Shown here in pieces: positions 24,984 through 32,806 of a stretch of 32,967 nucleotides of DNA. How positions within the stretch are numbered: position 1 is the stretch's first letter; every line of letters starts with the position of its first letter. The stretch is from Boseongicola sp. SB0662_bin_57 (GTDB lineage: Bacteria > Pseudomonadota > Alphaproteobacteria > Rhodobacterales > Rhodobacteraceae): NCBI GenBank assembly GCA_009839535.1, contig VXPN01000103.1, forward strand, positions 1 through 32,967, in the 5' to 3' direction. A program made the translations under genes and the position numbers. A model generated the notes under the pieces. The model was not told the origin of the DNA, did no database searches, and saw nothing but the letters and a program-made list of their open reading frames with translations.

Positions 24984-26734
24984 CCGGAAAGAGCAAGGCC
25001 TCAGAGGGCTTTCGCGTTGACCCGATTGCACTCGAGATCATGTTGAACGGACTGCGCTCGATTGCGGATGAAACCTACAACGCCCTGACCCGCAGCGCAT
25101 ATTCGACCAACATAAAGGAACGCAAGGACCATTCGACTGCTGTCATGGATGCCTCGGGCCGGCTGATCGCGCAGGCCGAGAACTCTCTGCCAATCCATCT
25201 TTCTTCGATGGCAGGAATAATGCAAGCGCTGCTGCAGAAGTACCGGCGAGGGGAAATCCAGGAAGGCGACATATTCGTTTCAAACGATCCTCACGTCGCC
25301 GGCGGTTCCCATCTGCCGGACATCAACCTGGCGCAACCGGTCTTCGCCAATGGCAAATTGCTGGCGTTTGTCTGCAACATTGCCCACCACGCCGACGTTG
25401 GCGGCATGGCGCCGGGGTCGGTCGCTGGCGGAATGACCGAGATCTACCAGGAGGGTCTGCGGATTCCCGCCGTCAAGCTGTTCGATCGCGGCGAACTGGT
25501 ACGTGATGTCTTTGACATTCTCTTGCTCAACGTTCGCGTGCCAGAGGAACGACGTGGCGACTACAACGCACAAGTTGCGGCCTGCAAGCTTGGTGAGCGT
25601 CGCATGCAGGAATTGGTCGAGCGCCATTCGGCGGAAATGCTGGAACGCGCCTTCGGGGACATCATTGCGAGGACCGAGAAGCGCCTGAGAGACGCGGTGC
25701 ACGCCATTCCGGACGGCGTATATCGCTACCGGGACTTGATGGATGATGACGGGTGCGGAAATCTCGACATTGAAATTGCTGTGGCGGTCACTGTGGACGG
25801 CGACAGGATCTCCTTTGATTTCGCGGGCACCGCTCCACAAGCTGCCGGCAACATCAACTCGCCGTTCAATGCGAGCCACGCGACGCTTTGCTACGTGGTC
25901 AAGGCTCTCGTCGACCCCGATGCGCCAAACAACCAGGGAGTGCTGAACGTCTGCGAAATGATCGCCGAACCTGGATCGCTGGTGAATTGCATTGCTCCAG
26001 CAGCATGTGCCGCGCGCGCGAATACCTGCCAGCGGATCGTGGACGTGGTGATCGGAGCCTTGGCCGACGCCATGCCCAAGGCCGTGGTTGCAGCGGCGAA
26101 CGGCGCAAATACCGCGGCGGTCTTTTCCGGCAAGCATCCGGATTCGGACAAGAGCTATCTCTACATCGAAACCATAGGGGGCGGTTTCGGTGGCCGTGCG
26201 ACGAAGGACGGCACGGACGGCGTGCAGGTTCATTCCACGAATACGTCGAACCTTCCTGTCGAAGTCATGGAAGCGGAGTACCCGCTTCGCGTGATGCGCT
26301 ACGAACTGGTTCAGGATTCAGGAGGTGCAGGTGAGCACAGGGGGGGGCTCTCGATCCGTCGGGACGTGACTCCCATTGGACACGTGTGCACGTTCAGCGG
26401 TCAGGGCGAGAGATTTCGCCATCAGCCTTGGGGGCTTTTCGGGGGAGAACCGGCCATGGCGGGACGTTTTGCCTTGATCTGCCCCGACGGGCAAATTGAC
26501 GTGTTGCCCGGAAAGCCTTCGGGCGTGGATGTTTCCGCCGGGACGATCATATCGATGCAAACGGCCGGTGGCGGAGGCTATGGGCACCCAGGAAACAGGT
26601 CACGGGACGAGGTGGACGAGGATGTCGCGAGCGGGAAATTCTCGACTTCCTTTGTCAACAAACACTACCGCGGCTGCAAAAAGGCAGGTCGGCCCAGCGG
26701 CAATCGGAAACGCCTGGATCGCAGAGACTCTTGA
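24980..26734 (+). CDS. hyuB: Hydantoinase/oxoprolinase subunit B (HyuB)
   Basis: The 584-aa protein carries the HyuB signatures: SAYSTNIKERKDHSTAVMDA, ENSLPIHLSSMAGIM, FVSNDPHVAGGSHLPDINL, NIAHHADVGGMAPGS, INSPFNASHATLCYVVKAL, GGGFGGRATKDGTDGVQVHS, EVMEAEYPLRVMRYELVQDS and the C-terminal GGGGYG. It is the second catalytic subunit of the ATP-dependent cyclic-amide hydrolase and starts by ATGA overlap with hyuA. Length fits the family, so the enzyme looks complete. It ends the central operon; the polar amino-acid ABC genes further right have their own promoter region. Confidence 0.94.
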   Translation: MTGKSKASEGFRVDPIALEIMLNGLRSIADETYNALTRSAYSTNIKERKDHSTAVMDASGRLIAQAENSLPIHLSSMAGIMQALLQKYRRGEIQEGDIFVSNDPHVAGGSHLPDINLAQPVFANGKLLAFVCNIAHHADVGGMAPGSVAGGMTEIYQEGLRIPAVKLFDRGELVRDVFDILLLNVRVPEERRGDYNAQVAACKLGERRMQELVERHSAEMLERAFGDIIARTEKRLRDAVHAIPDGVYRYRDLMDDDGCGNLDIEIAVAVTVDGDRISFDFAGTAPQAAGNINSPFNASHATLCYVVKALVDPDAPNNQGVLNVCEMIAEPGSLVNCIAPAACAARANTCQRIVDVVIGALADAMPKAVVAAANGANTAAVFSGKHPDSDKSYLYIETIGGGFGGRATKDGTDGVQVHSTNTSNLPVEVMEAEYPLRVMRYELVQDSGGAGEHRGGLSIRRDVTPIGHVCTFSGQGERFRHQPWGLFGGEPAMAGRFALICPDGQIDVLPGKPSGVDVSAGTIISMQTAGGGGYGHPGNRSRDEVDEDVASGKFSTSFVNKHYRGCKKAGRPSGNRKRLDRRDS

Positions 26735-26914
26735 AAATCGTCTTGCTACTCTTTTCTGAAGGCTCTGATTGCAAGTCGTATGCATGACCGGTCGATTGCG
26801 TTGACGACGATGCAGTTGCGAGGCGCAGCGTTGTCCAGTTCGACCTGCTGGAACCATCGAGGCAGTTGTCGAGACAATTGCTCACGATCCCGTGGCAGAG
26901 CCTTAGCAAGCCCT

Positions 26915-27481
26915 TCAACTGACCGTCATGCCGCTGCGTTCGGCGGCAACATGGACAGCCATCGGCGAGACGTCAGGCTCAATGATGTCGGCACGCAGTC
27001 CGCACTCGCTGGCAATGGCACGCACCCAAACAAGGACGTTGTTGTCCGCCATCGACAGCCAGAAGTGATCCTCAGCCAGCTTCAGGACAACGGGATCGCT
27101 GATCGAGATGCCCCGGTGGTCTCTCTTCGGGACGCAAATGCCTCGTCCCTCCGAGTTGCTTGGCAGGTCGCGCAATGAAACGATCTGGACGAGAGGTGCG
27201 GCATCCGGCCCCCTGATCTCGACCTGCCGCTGGCTGGCTGCGTTCATGGGGCGTTCGCATTCGGCATCAGGGCCGCCGTGGCAAACAGGCTTCAGCATCT
27301 TGTTGTATGGCGAGAAGGCGGTCACGCCGTCCATCGCGGTCGCTTCACAGTGCGGCGTGACGCGCAGCCGCGTATTGGGGCAGATTTCAGCCACCTGTTG
27401 GCACCTTTTCACATACCCAAGCGAAACCGCCCGAGGCTGCTCACATGTCCTGCGCAGGCCGCTCGTGGAGATCGGTTGCAT
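26915..27481 (-). pseudogene. GcvT/DmdA-like methyltransferase N-terminal fragment
   Basis: From about 27367 leftward the frame encodes RLRVTPHC...DGVTAFSPYNKMLKP, RQVEIRGPDAAPLVQIVSLR, DPVVLKLAEDHFWLSMADNN and LRADIIEPDVSPMAV, the order found in GcvT-family folate-dependent methyltransferases, closest in feel to DmdA (DMSP demethylase). It is damaged: about ten residues usual before RQVEIRG are missing (PDAECERPMNAASQRQ), and the sequence stops at 26915 before the QGPKA block and the whole C-terminal half. Only about 150 of roughly 370 residues remain. It runs opposite to the flanking genes, so it was probably carried in or left behind separately. Confidence 0.75.
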
Positions 27482-27569
27482 GCGGCACGGCCGACCTCAT
27501 GATCTTTGACAGGAATTGTTGCCCCCGAAAGCCAAGATCAGCCAAAGTGCTTCGCCAATTCGCAGATTC

Positions 27570-27609
27570 TTGTCCTATGGCGGCAAGTTTTTTGTCCTAT
27601 GGCGGCAAG
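27570..27609. repeat. Two tandem 18-bp repeats upstream of the ABC transporter operon
   Basis: TTGTCCTATGGCGGCAAG occurs at 27570-27587 and again at 27592-27609, identical and separated by TTTT, so the period is 22 bp, close to two helix turns. Each copy also has partial dyad symmetry (TTGtC...GgCAA). They end about 56 bp before the ABC ATPase start, the right place for a pair of operator sites for a dimeric regulator. The regulator is unknown. Confidence 0.6.
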
Positions 27610-27665
27610 CTCGTAGTTGTTCGACCGGTAAACTCGCTGGCGTGCAAGGGACTGCGAAACCTTTG

Positions 27666-28454
27666 ATGCAACCATCTGGCACTGACACTCAGCGAACTCT
27701 TTTGCAGCTCGGGAGCTTGCGCAAGTCTTTTGGCGAGAATGTCGTCCTCGACGGTGTCAGCCTTTCGGTGTCTGCAGGCGAAGTCGTTTCACTGATAGGT
27801 CCCAGCGGCTCGGGGAAAAGCACACTGCTGCGCAGTGTGAATCTGTTGGAAGTGCCCGACAGCGGAACGATAATTCTGGACGGGCAAGAGGTGCAGTATC
27901 GCAATGAAGGATCTGTCTGGCGCAACGCCCGAATCTTGTCAGACCTTCGCACCTCGGTTGGCATGGTATTTCAGAATTTCAATCTCTGGCCGCACAAGAC
28001 GGTCATCGAGAATGTCGTTGAAGCACCGATTCATGTGAGAGGAATTGCCTTGAAGGAAGCTCACGACAAAGCGTCCGAGCTCCTCGAGATGATCGGCCTG
28101 CTCGACAAGCGCGACGAATTTCCTCGACGTCTTTCAGGAGGACAGCAGCAACGTGTAGCGATCGCACGCGCGCTTGCCATGGATCCCAAGCTGATGCTGT
28201 TCGATGAAGTGACGTCCGCTCTCGACCCCGAACTTGTCGGAGAGGTTCTCGACATCATGACCAGCCTCGCGCGCAACGGCATGACGATGATCGTCGTCAC
28301 GCACGAAATGGGATTTGCGCGACACGTAAGTCATCGGACCGCCTTTCTGTTCAAGGGACGGATCGAGGAGTGCGGCGAGTCCGAGCAGATGCTCGCCAAT
28401 CCGCAAAGCCCACACACCCGGCAGTTCCTCAACCGCGTCCTTCATCATCAATAG
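27666..28454 (+). CDS. Polar amino-acid ABC transporter ATP-binding protein
   Basis: The 262-aa protein has Walker A GPSGSGKST (about 45-53), the signature RLSGGQQQRVAIARAL, Walker B LMLFDEVTSALDPE and the switch region VVTHEMGFARHV, a combination typical of HisP/GlnQ-type ATPases. The ATG at 27666 is chosen because the family begins shortly before LLQLGSLRKSFG. The frame is open upstream to 27516, but that part holds the repeats and has no protein-like sequence. The permease gene starts 10 bp after its stop. It powers import by the permease and binding protein encoded next. Confidence 0.93.
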   Translation: MQPSGTDTQRTLLQLGSLRKSFGENVVLDGVSLSVSAGEVVSLIGPSGSGKSTLLRSVNLLEVPDSGTIILDGQEVQYRNEGSVWRNARILSDLRTSVGMVFQNFNLWPHKTVIENVVEAPIHVRGIALKEAHDKASELLEMIGLLDKRDEFPRRLSGGQQQRVAIARALAMDPKLMLFDEVTSALDPELVGEVLDIMTSLARNGMTMIVVTHEMGFARHVSHRTAFLFKGRIEECGESEQMLANPQSPHTRQFLNRVLHHQ

Positions 28455-28464
28455 AGGACCTTCA

Positions 28465-29136
28465 GTGATTGACGCCATCATACACTATTTCATTTGGTTT
28501 TCACCGTATCTGAGCGGCTTCTTTTGGGCATCACTGATCGCGCTTGAAGTGTCTTTCCTGGCCATTGTCATTAGCTGGTTCATCGGTTTGGCCGCGACGA
28601 TTGCAAAAGGCGCGAAAAGTCGATGGCTGCGCTGGCCAGCCGACTTCTACATCTGGTTCATTCGCGGAACGCCTAGCCTGATCCAGATATTCATCATCTA
28701 TTTCGGCATTCCTCATGTCACCGGAATCCCGCTGTCGCCATTTGTGGCCGGCGTCACGGCCCTTGCACTCAGCAGTGGAGCCTATGTGGCCGAGGTGTTC
28801 CGGTCCGGGTTCTCCGCAATTCCAAAGGGACAAACCGAGTCCGCTCTGGCCGTCGGCATGAGTCAGGTGTTGATGATGCGACGCATCATTCTGCCACAAG
28901 TCGTCCGGATTGTTGTCCCGGCGATGACCAATGAGGCGATCAACACCCTCAAGAACACGTCACTCCTGTCAACCATCACGATAATTGAGGTGACGATGTT
29001 TGCCCAATTGTCACTGGCCGCGACGTTCAGGCCATTCGACTTCTTGATCGCCGCAGCGATCATCTACCTGATCATGAACACGATCCTTAGCCAATTCGCC
29101 GCTTGGTATGAGCGACGGTACTCCCTTGACCTATGA
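28465..29136 (+). CDS. Polar amino-acid ABC transporter permease (HisMQ/GlnP family)
   Basis: The 223-aa protein has five hydrophobic spans and the conserved coupling segment ALAVGMSQVLMMRRIILPQV (EAA loop) of the HisMQ/GlnP family, followed by VVPAMTNEAINTLKNTSLLS, the usual NxLIxLxKxTSL motif. It starts with GTG at 28465 behind AGAGGA. Only one permease gene is present, so the transporter probably uses a homodimer. It overlaps the open frame of the binding protein by 4 bp but the likely start of that gene lies 23 bp further on. Confidence 0.92.
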   Translation: MIDAIIHYFIWFSPYLSGFFWASLIALEVSFLAIVISWFIGLAATIAKGAKSRWLRWPADFYIWFIRGTPSLIQIFIIYFGIPHVTGIPLSPFVAGVTALALSSGAYVAEVFRSGFSAIPKGQTESALAVGMSQVLMMRRIILPQVVRIVVPAMTNEAINTLKNTSLLSTITIIEVTMFAQLSLAATFRPFDFLIAAAIIYLIMNTILSQFAAWYERRYSLDL

Positions 29137-29159
29137 AACCAACCAAGGAGGAGAAAGTT

Positions 29160-29954
29160 ATGAGAAGAAGAGATTTTGTTGCCATTGCAGGGGCGTCAAC
29201 GGCTGCCTCGCTCATCGCAGGGCCGGTCTTTGCCCAAGGCGAGTTGGAACTCATTACCCCCGGCGTTCTGACATCCGCGACCGAAGGTGGTTATCCGCCA
29301 TTCAGCATGCGAACGCCCGGCGGCGAACTGGACGGGCTCGAAATGCGCATCATGGGCGAAATCTGCAGGCGCTTGGGTTTGAAGTACGAGCCGGTCATCG
29401 TGAAATGGGAATCCATGCTTGTCGGGCTCCAGGCGAACCAGTACGACATCGTCGGCAATGCCATGGGAATCACAGAGGAACGGCAAAAGGCGGTGACCTT
29501 CTGCGACGGTTGGGTGGAAACTGGAGCCCAGGTCGTTGTTCGAGAGGGTTCCGACTATTCGTCCGCCGATCAACTGAGGGGAAAGAAAATCGGTGCGATC
29601 GCCGCCTCGACGTTCATTCCAATCGTTGAGAGTCTCGGCGGCGAACTGAGAGCTTACAAGGGCGATATTGACGGCATGCAGGATCTCGTTAACGGCAACA
29701 TCGATGCCGTGATCCTCGAGGCAATTGCCGCTAACTTCGCGATCACGAAGTCCAAGCTCCCGCTGCGTGCACTTCCCGGACTGATTGATCCGGCCCAATT
29801 GGGGTGGGCGGTCAAGAAGGGGAAGCCGAACTTGGTAACCGCAATCAACGAGACCCGGGCAGAAATGGTCGCCGAAGGCAAAGTCGCCGAACTCTTCGAC
29901 GACATCATTGGTTTCGACCCGTCGCCTAAAGAGCCAATTCGCAGCATTCTATGA
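29160..29954 (+). CDS. Amino-acid ABC transporter substrate-binding protein, twin-arginine signal
   Basis: The 264-aa protein begins MRRRDFVAIAGASTAASLIA, a twin-arginine (Tat) signal with RRRDFV, cleaved probably after VFA. The mature part shows the family-3 binding-protein pattern: GGYPPFSMRTPGGELDGLEM, the QANQYDIVGNAMGITEERQK block, and the ADQLRGKKIGAIAASTF hinge. It starts at ATG 29160 behind AAGGAGGAG. Family ligands are polar amino acids or related small molecules, including opines and ectoines. Export by Tat implies folding before export. In this locus it may bring in an amino-acid-like product or the same substrate as the TRAP system. Confidence 0.92.
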   Translation: MRRRDFVAIAGASTAASLIAGPVFAQGELELITPGVLTSATEGGYPPFSMRTPGGELDGLEMRIMGEICRRLGLKYEPVIVKWESMLVGLQANQYDIVGNAMGITEERQKAVTFCDGWVETGAQVVVREGSDYSSADQLRGKKIGAIAASTFIPIVESLGGELRAYKGDIDGMQDLVNGNIDAVILEAIAANFAITKSKLPLRALPGLIDPAQLGWAVKKGKPNLVTAINETRAEMVAEGKVAELFDDIIGFDPSPKEPIRSIL

Positions 29955-30478
29955 GGGTGCCTTCGCAAAAGTCTTGAAAGGCATAGGCCTTTCAGGAGTC
30001 GATTCCTGCAGTGGGCGAAAGCCGGGCTTGTCGAAGCTGCGCCGTCCGGCTCGCCCCGTTCCGGATGCGCGTGACATTGCCAAGGAGCTCGAGCGGAGGA
30101 GCGTGACGCACGCTCTCGGCGCGGTCGTCCACGACCCCTCCGGCCCAACGGGCCGGATGTTTCTCAGCGTCGCCGCCACCTTCGAAGAGTTCGTGGCCGA
30201 CCTCATCAGGATGCGCACCCGAGGAGGCATGGCGCCTGCCAAGCCCAAGTGAAGAAGCCGAAATTGTCAAGAGACCCGAACATCTGCCGGACGCGGTCGC
30301 CGGCCGCGTTCCTGGGGCTGGCACGCCACGCTCAGGGCATCGCTCCTCGCGGTCATGGGCGCGGCCTCGACGGCGATCGAGGACACGCGCGACCCGGGCC
30401 GGGCGGCACTGCGCCCGCACCGGGCGGCGGGTCGACGGAGTGTAAGGCAGTCAGTCAGCAGGAATCGGGAAGGGCGCG
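29955..30478. other. Gap after the ABC operon, containing recombinase debris
   Basis: The first 70 bp follow the binding-protein stop without a clear terminator. From about 30022 a serine-recombinase remnant occupies the plus strand (separate entry). The remainder, about 30290-30460, is very GC-rich, with no recognisable protein, tRNA or terminator. It precedes the HicB-like gene at 30479. Confidence 0.5.
30022..30290 (+). pseudogene. Serine recombinase (resolvase/invertase) fragment
   Basis: The plus strand encodes LSKLRRPARPVPDARDIAKE, HALGAVVHDPSGPTGRMFLS, EEFVADLIRMRTRGGMAPAK. This matches the middle of Tn3-type resolvases (LARSLPDARDI, VHDPTDPVGRLLFNVLAMVA, EFEADLIRxRTREGMAVAKAKG) with several unusual substitutions. 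The frame stops at 30252, and the next expected piece (KPKLS) appears in another frame at about 30255-30270. The catalytic-serine region upstream and the DNA-binding end are missing. It is a decayed piece of a mobile element beside the right junction. Confidence 0.75.
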
Positions 30479-30723
30479 ATGAACAGGCGTTTGACCGCGA
30501 TCGTTGAACGCGAGGGCAAAGGCTATGTGGCGCTATGCCCGGAGGTCGATGTCGCCAGCCAGGGCGAAAGCGTGGCCGAAGCGAGAGACGACCTCGCCGA
30601 GGCGCTCGCGCTGTTCTTCGAGACCGCACCGGCGGACGAAGTTGACCGGCACCTGCGCGGCGAGGTTTACGTGGCCAGGTCGAGGTTGCGGTTGGCTGGG
30701 TTGCGCGTCCTCTCGGGACGTGA
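30479..30723 (+). pseudogene. hicB: HicB-like antitoxin, frameshifted into hicA
   Basis: ATG at 30479 (after GGGAAGG) gives MNRRLTAIVEREGKGYVALC, PEVDVASQGESVAEARDDLA and EALALFFETAPADEVDRHLR, a clear short HicB (UPF0150) antitoxin. At about 30678 the frame slips: GEVYVA should continue RVEVAVGW, which reads in the next frame up to a TGA at 30721-30723. As if one base were lost, the original frame instead runs directly into the hicA coding sequence, giving a HicB-HicA fusion frame. Without the deletion the antitoxin would have about 80 residues. HicB normally binds and inhibits the HicA mRNA interferase. Confidence 0.75.
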
Positions 30724-30918
30724 GGTCTGCCGCATTCTTGCCGGCCACGGTGTCGACGAATTCCGCAGACGCGGCGGTCATATTGCCACGCAAAAGCAAG
30801 ATTCGGACGGCACGGTGACGGAACGGCGCCGGATCATCGAGAACTGCGCACCGGCACACTGCTCGCCATCGTACGCCAATCTGGCGTGCCTCGCACGGCA
30901 TTCGAGAACGAGGCGTGA
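30692..30918 (+). pseudogene. hicA: HicA-like mRNA interferase toxin, frameshifted
   Basis: From a likely TTG start at 30692 the sequence reads LAGLRVLSGREVCRILAGHG, then RRRGGHIATQKQ and TVT, the HicA double-stranded-RNA-binding-like fold with the catalytic His region (RRGSHIVMQ in relatives; here GGHI). At about 30820 a base is missing: the expected VPVPDH block is only 11 nt long, and the conserved end HRELRTGTLLAIVRQSGVPR reads in the next frame to the TGA at 30916-30918. The toxin therefore lacks its proper C-terminus and should be inactive. It overlaps the hicB remnant, the order hicB-hicA being common in alphaproteobacteria and cyanobacteria. Confidence 0.75.
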
Positions 30919-31084
30919 GCGCAGCAACCCGGCGTACCGACAGCTGTCACCTTCGGCAAGGAAACGCTGTCGGAGACCCGGACTTGCGGGACCGGAATCA
31001 CGCCGTCCGGATCATTGATCCAACCGCGTCTGGTGACGGGACCGCACCGCAACAGCCCAGATCGGGATGCCGACTGAGAGGAGC

Positions 31085-31534
31085 CTAGCTTTCCGGCTTT
31101 CGATATATGCCCTGTTCCTTCAAGGCATCGATCACCTCCGCAGGCATGTAGGTCTCGTCGTGCTTTGCGAGGAGATCATCGGCCCTGAACACGCCGTCCA
31201 CGTAATGCCCCTTTGCAATGGTGCCCTGCCCCTCTCCGAACAGGTCCGGGGCGGGATCTCCTCCGACATATGTCACGGGAACCTCAGCCGCACCGTCGGT
31301 GACCACAAAGGAAAACCGCACGCCGTCAACGCCTGTCATCGAGCCGTCCTTCACGAGCCCTCCCAGCTGGAAATACTCGTCCTCCGCAGGCGGCGAGGCC
31401 AGGACTTCGCTCGGGGACCGAAAAAACTGGAACGCATCCTTCGGCAAGAACCACAGCACGACCAGCATGCCGACAAGGCATGCGCCCGCCAGTGCAAGGA
31501 CCTGCATGCGCCGCTGCTTCTTCAGGCCTTTCAT
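31085..31534 (-). CDS. ccmE: Cytochrome c maturation protein CcmE (heme chaperone)
   Basis: The 149-aa protein starts MKGLKKQRRMQVLALAGACL, a single N-terminal membrane anchor, followed by the periplasmic OB-fold (FQLGGLVKDGSM, FVVTDGAAEVPVTYVGGDPA, DLFGEGQGTIAKG). It carries the heme-binding motif HDETYMP, with the covalent heme histidine at about H125 and Tyr at about 129. CcmE receives heme from CcmABCD and hands it to CcmFH for attachment to apocytochrome c. ATG at 31534 is preferred; the frame is open further upstream but that part has no CcmE-like sequence. Downstream one expects ccmF; instead toxin-antitoxin and recombinase debris follow. Confidence 0.95.
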   Translation of the reverse strand: MKGLKKQRRMQVLALAGACLVGMLVVLWFLPKDAFQFFRSPSEVLASPPAEDEYFQLGGLVKDGSMTGVDGVRFSFVVTDGAAEVPVTYVGGDPAPDLFGEGQGTIAKGHYVDGVFRADDLLAKHDETYMPAEVIDALKEQGIYRKPES

Positions 31535-31721
31535 CCGCTCAATCCGTGGAAGGGAGACGATTGGGGGAGCCCCATTCGATAACCGTCGATTTGACTCGGC
31601 GACTTCCTGCACGACCGGTGGCGCGCAGTTGCATAATTGATCTCCGATCCAGGATGCAACACCATATGGCCGAACCATGACCGCAGAAGGGCCGCAGTCA
31701 TTGCCCAAGGAAGCCGATGCT

Positions 31722-32750
31722 TCACGGATAGACGGGTGCGGCCATGAGGCCGGCTGTTTCGTCTTCGCCGAGCATCAGGTTCGCGTTCTGGATCGCCTGC
31801 CCGCTCGATCCCTTTGTCAGGTTGTCAAGCACCACAATCACGGTCGCGACCCGCTCGCGCCGATCCCCCGCCACGCCAATGTGGCAGAAGTTCGAGGCCC
31901 GCACATGCTTCATCTGTGGAACCTGGCCGAACGGCAGGACATGAATGAAGACCTCGCCGCCATAGACCTTGTCCAGTGCCTCATGGATCCGCTCTGGCAC
32001 GCCCTTCACGTAGCAGGTCATGACAACGCCCCGCGTGGAGGGCAGAAGATGCGGCGTCAGCGTGACTGTCGGCTTGCCTTCCGTCAGCTTGGCCAGTTCC
32101 TGGTCGAATTCCCCGAGATGCCGATGGGAGCCGCCCACTGAATACGGCATCACGTTGTCTTCTGCCTCGGCCATCAGCAGGTGCTCCTTCAACGAGCGCC
32201 CGGCACCGGAAACGGATGCCTTCAGGTCCAGGACGATGTCGTCGAAATCAATGCACCTCTCCATGAAAAGAGGCCGCAAGCCATAGAGTCCGGCCGCCGC
32301 GTTGCAGCCGGTGCCCGCGACAAGCCGCGCTGACCGGATGTCCTCCCGATAGAACTCGGTCAGCCCGTAGACCGCCTCTTTCTGCAGCTGCATTGCCGCA
32401 TGAGGCTTGCCGTACCACGTCTCATAGGCGTCGGGATCGTGCAGCCGAAAGTCGGCGGAAAGGTCGACGACCTTCACGTGCCGGGGAACGGATGGAATGA
32501 CGGCCTGGCTTGTCGCGTGCGGAAGAGCGCAGAATGCCAGGCCAATTCCTGACCAGTCCACCTGATCGATGGCGACAAGGTCAGGCAGCTTCAAGTGTCC
32601 AAGATGCGGGAACACCGACGACATTGGCCGGCCCGCCTTCCGGTCTCCGGTCAACGCAGCAATCCGGATCGACGGATGGGTCGAGATCAACCGAACGAGT
32701 TCGGCGCCTGTGTATCCGCTGGCACCAAGAATGGCGACGTGATGGGGCAT
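31722..32750 (-). CDS. argC: N-acetyl-gamma-glutamyl-phosphate reductase
   Basis: The 342-aa enzyme of arginine biosynthesis reduces N-acetylglutamyl phosphate to the semialdehyde with NADPH. It has the Rossmann start VAILGASGYTGAELVRLIST, the active-site cysteine in LVAGTGCNAAAGLYGL (about C149), VVDLSADFRLHDP and the C-terminal dimer part ending in NANLMLGEDETAGL. ATG at 32750 is set by AAGGAGGG upstream; an earlier in-frame codon at 32774 has no site. It lies 187 bp before ccmE and just downstream of a glutamate-racemase-like gene, an arrangement I associate with Rhodobacterales. The length and motifs indicate an active enzyme. Confidence 0.96.
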   Translation of the reverse strand: MPHHVAILGASGYTGAELVRLISTHPSIRIAALTGDRKAGRPMSSVFPHLGHLKLPDLVAIDQVDWSGIGLAFCALPHATSQAVIPSVPRHVKVVDLSADFRLHDPDAYETWYGKPHAAMQLQKEAVYGLTEFYREDIRSARLVAGTGCNAAAGLYGLRPLFMERCIDFDDIVLDLKASVSGAGRSLKEHLLMAEAEDNVMPYSVGGSHRHLGEFDQELAKLTEGKPTVTLTPHLLPSTRGVVMTCYVKGVPERIHEALDKVYGGEVFIHVLPFGQVPQMKHVRASNFCHIGVAGDRRERVATVIVVLDNLTKGSSGQAIQNANLMLGEDETAGLMAAPVYP

Positions 32751-32806
32751 CCGGGCCCTCCTTCGGGAAATCATGAATGTCTATCGCGACAAGGGCCGTG
32801 CGGCAA

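Noticed and set aside
25280..26233. Minus-strand open frame opposite hyuB
   Set aside because: hyuB has all family signatures on the plus strand; the antisense frame has none.
26863..26880. Near-perfect dyad CAGTTGTC-GA-GACAATTG between hyuB and the GcvT-like fragment
   Set aside because: One arm position mismatches and no T-run follows, so neither terminator nor operator can be argued.
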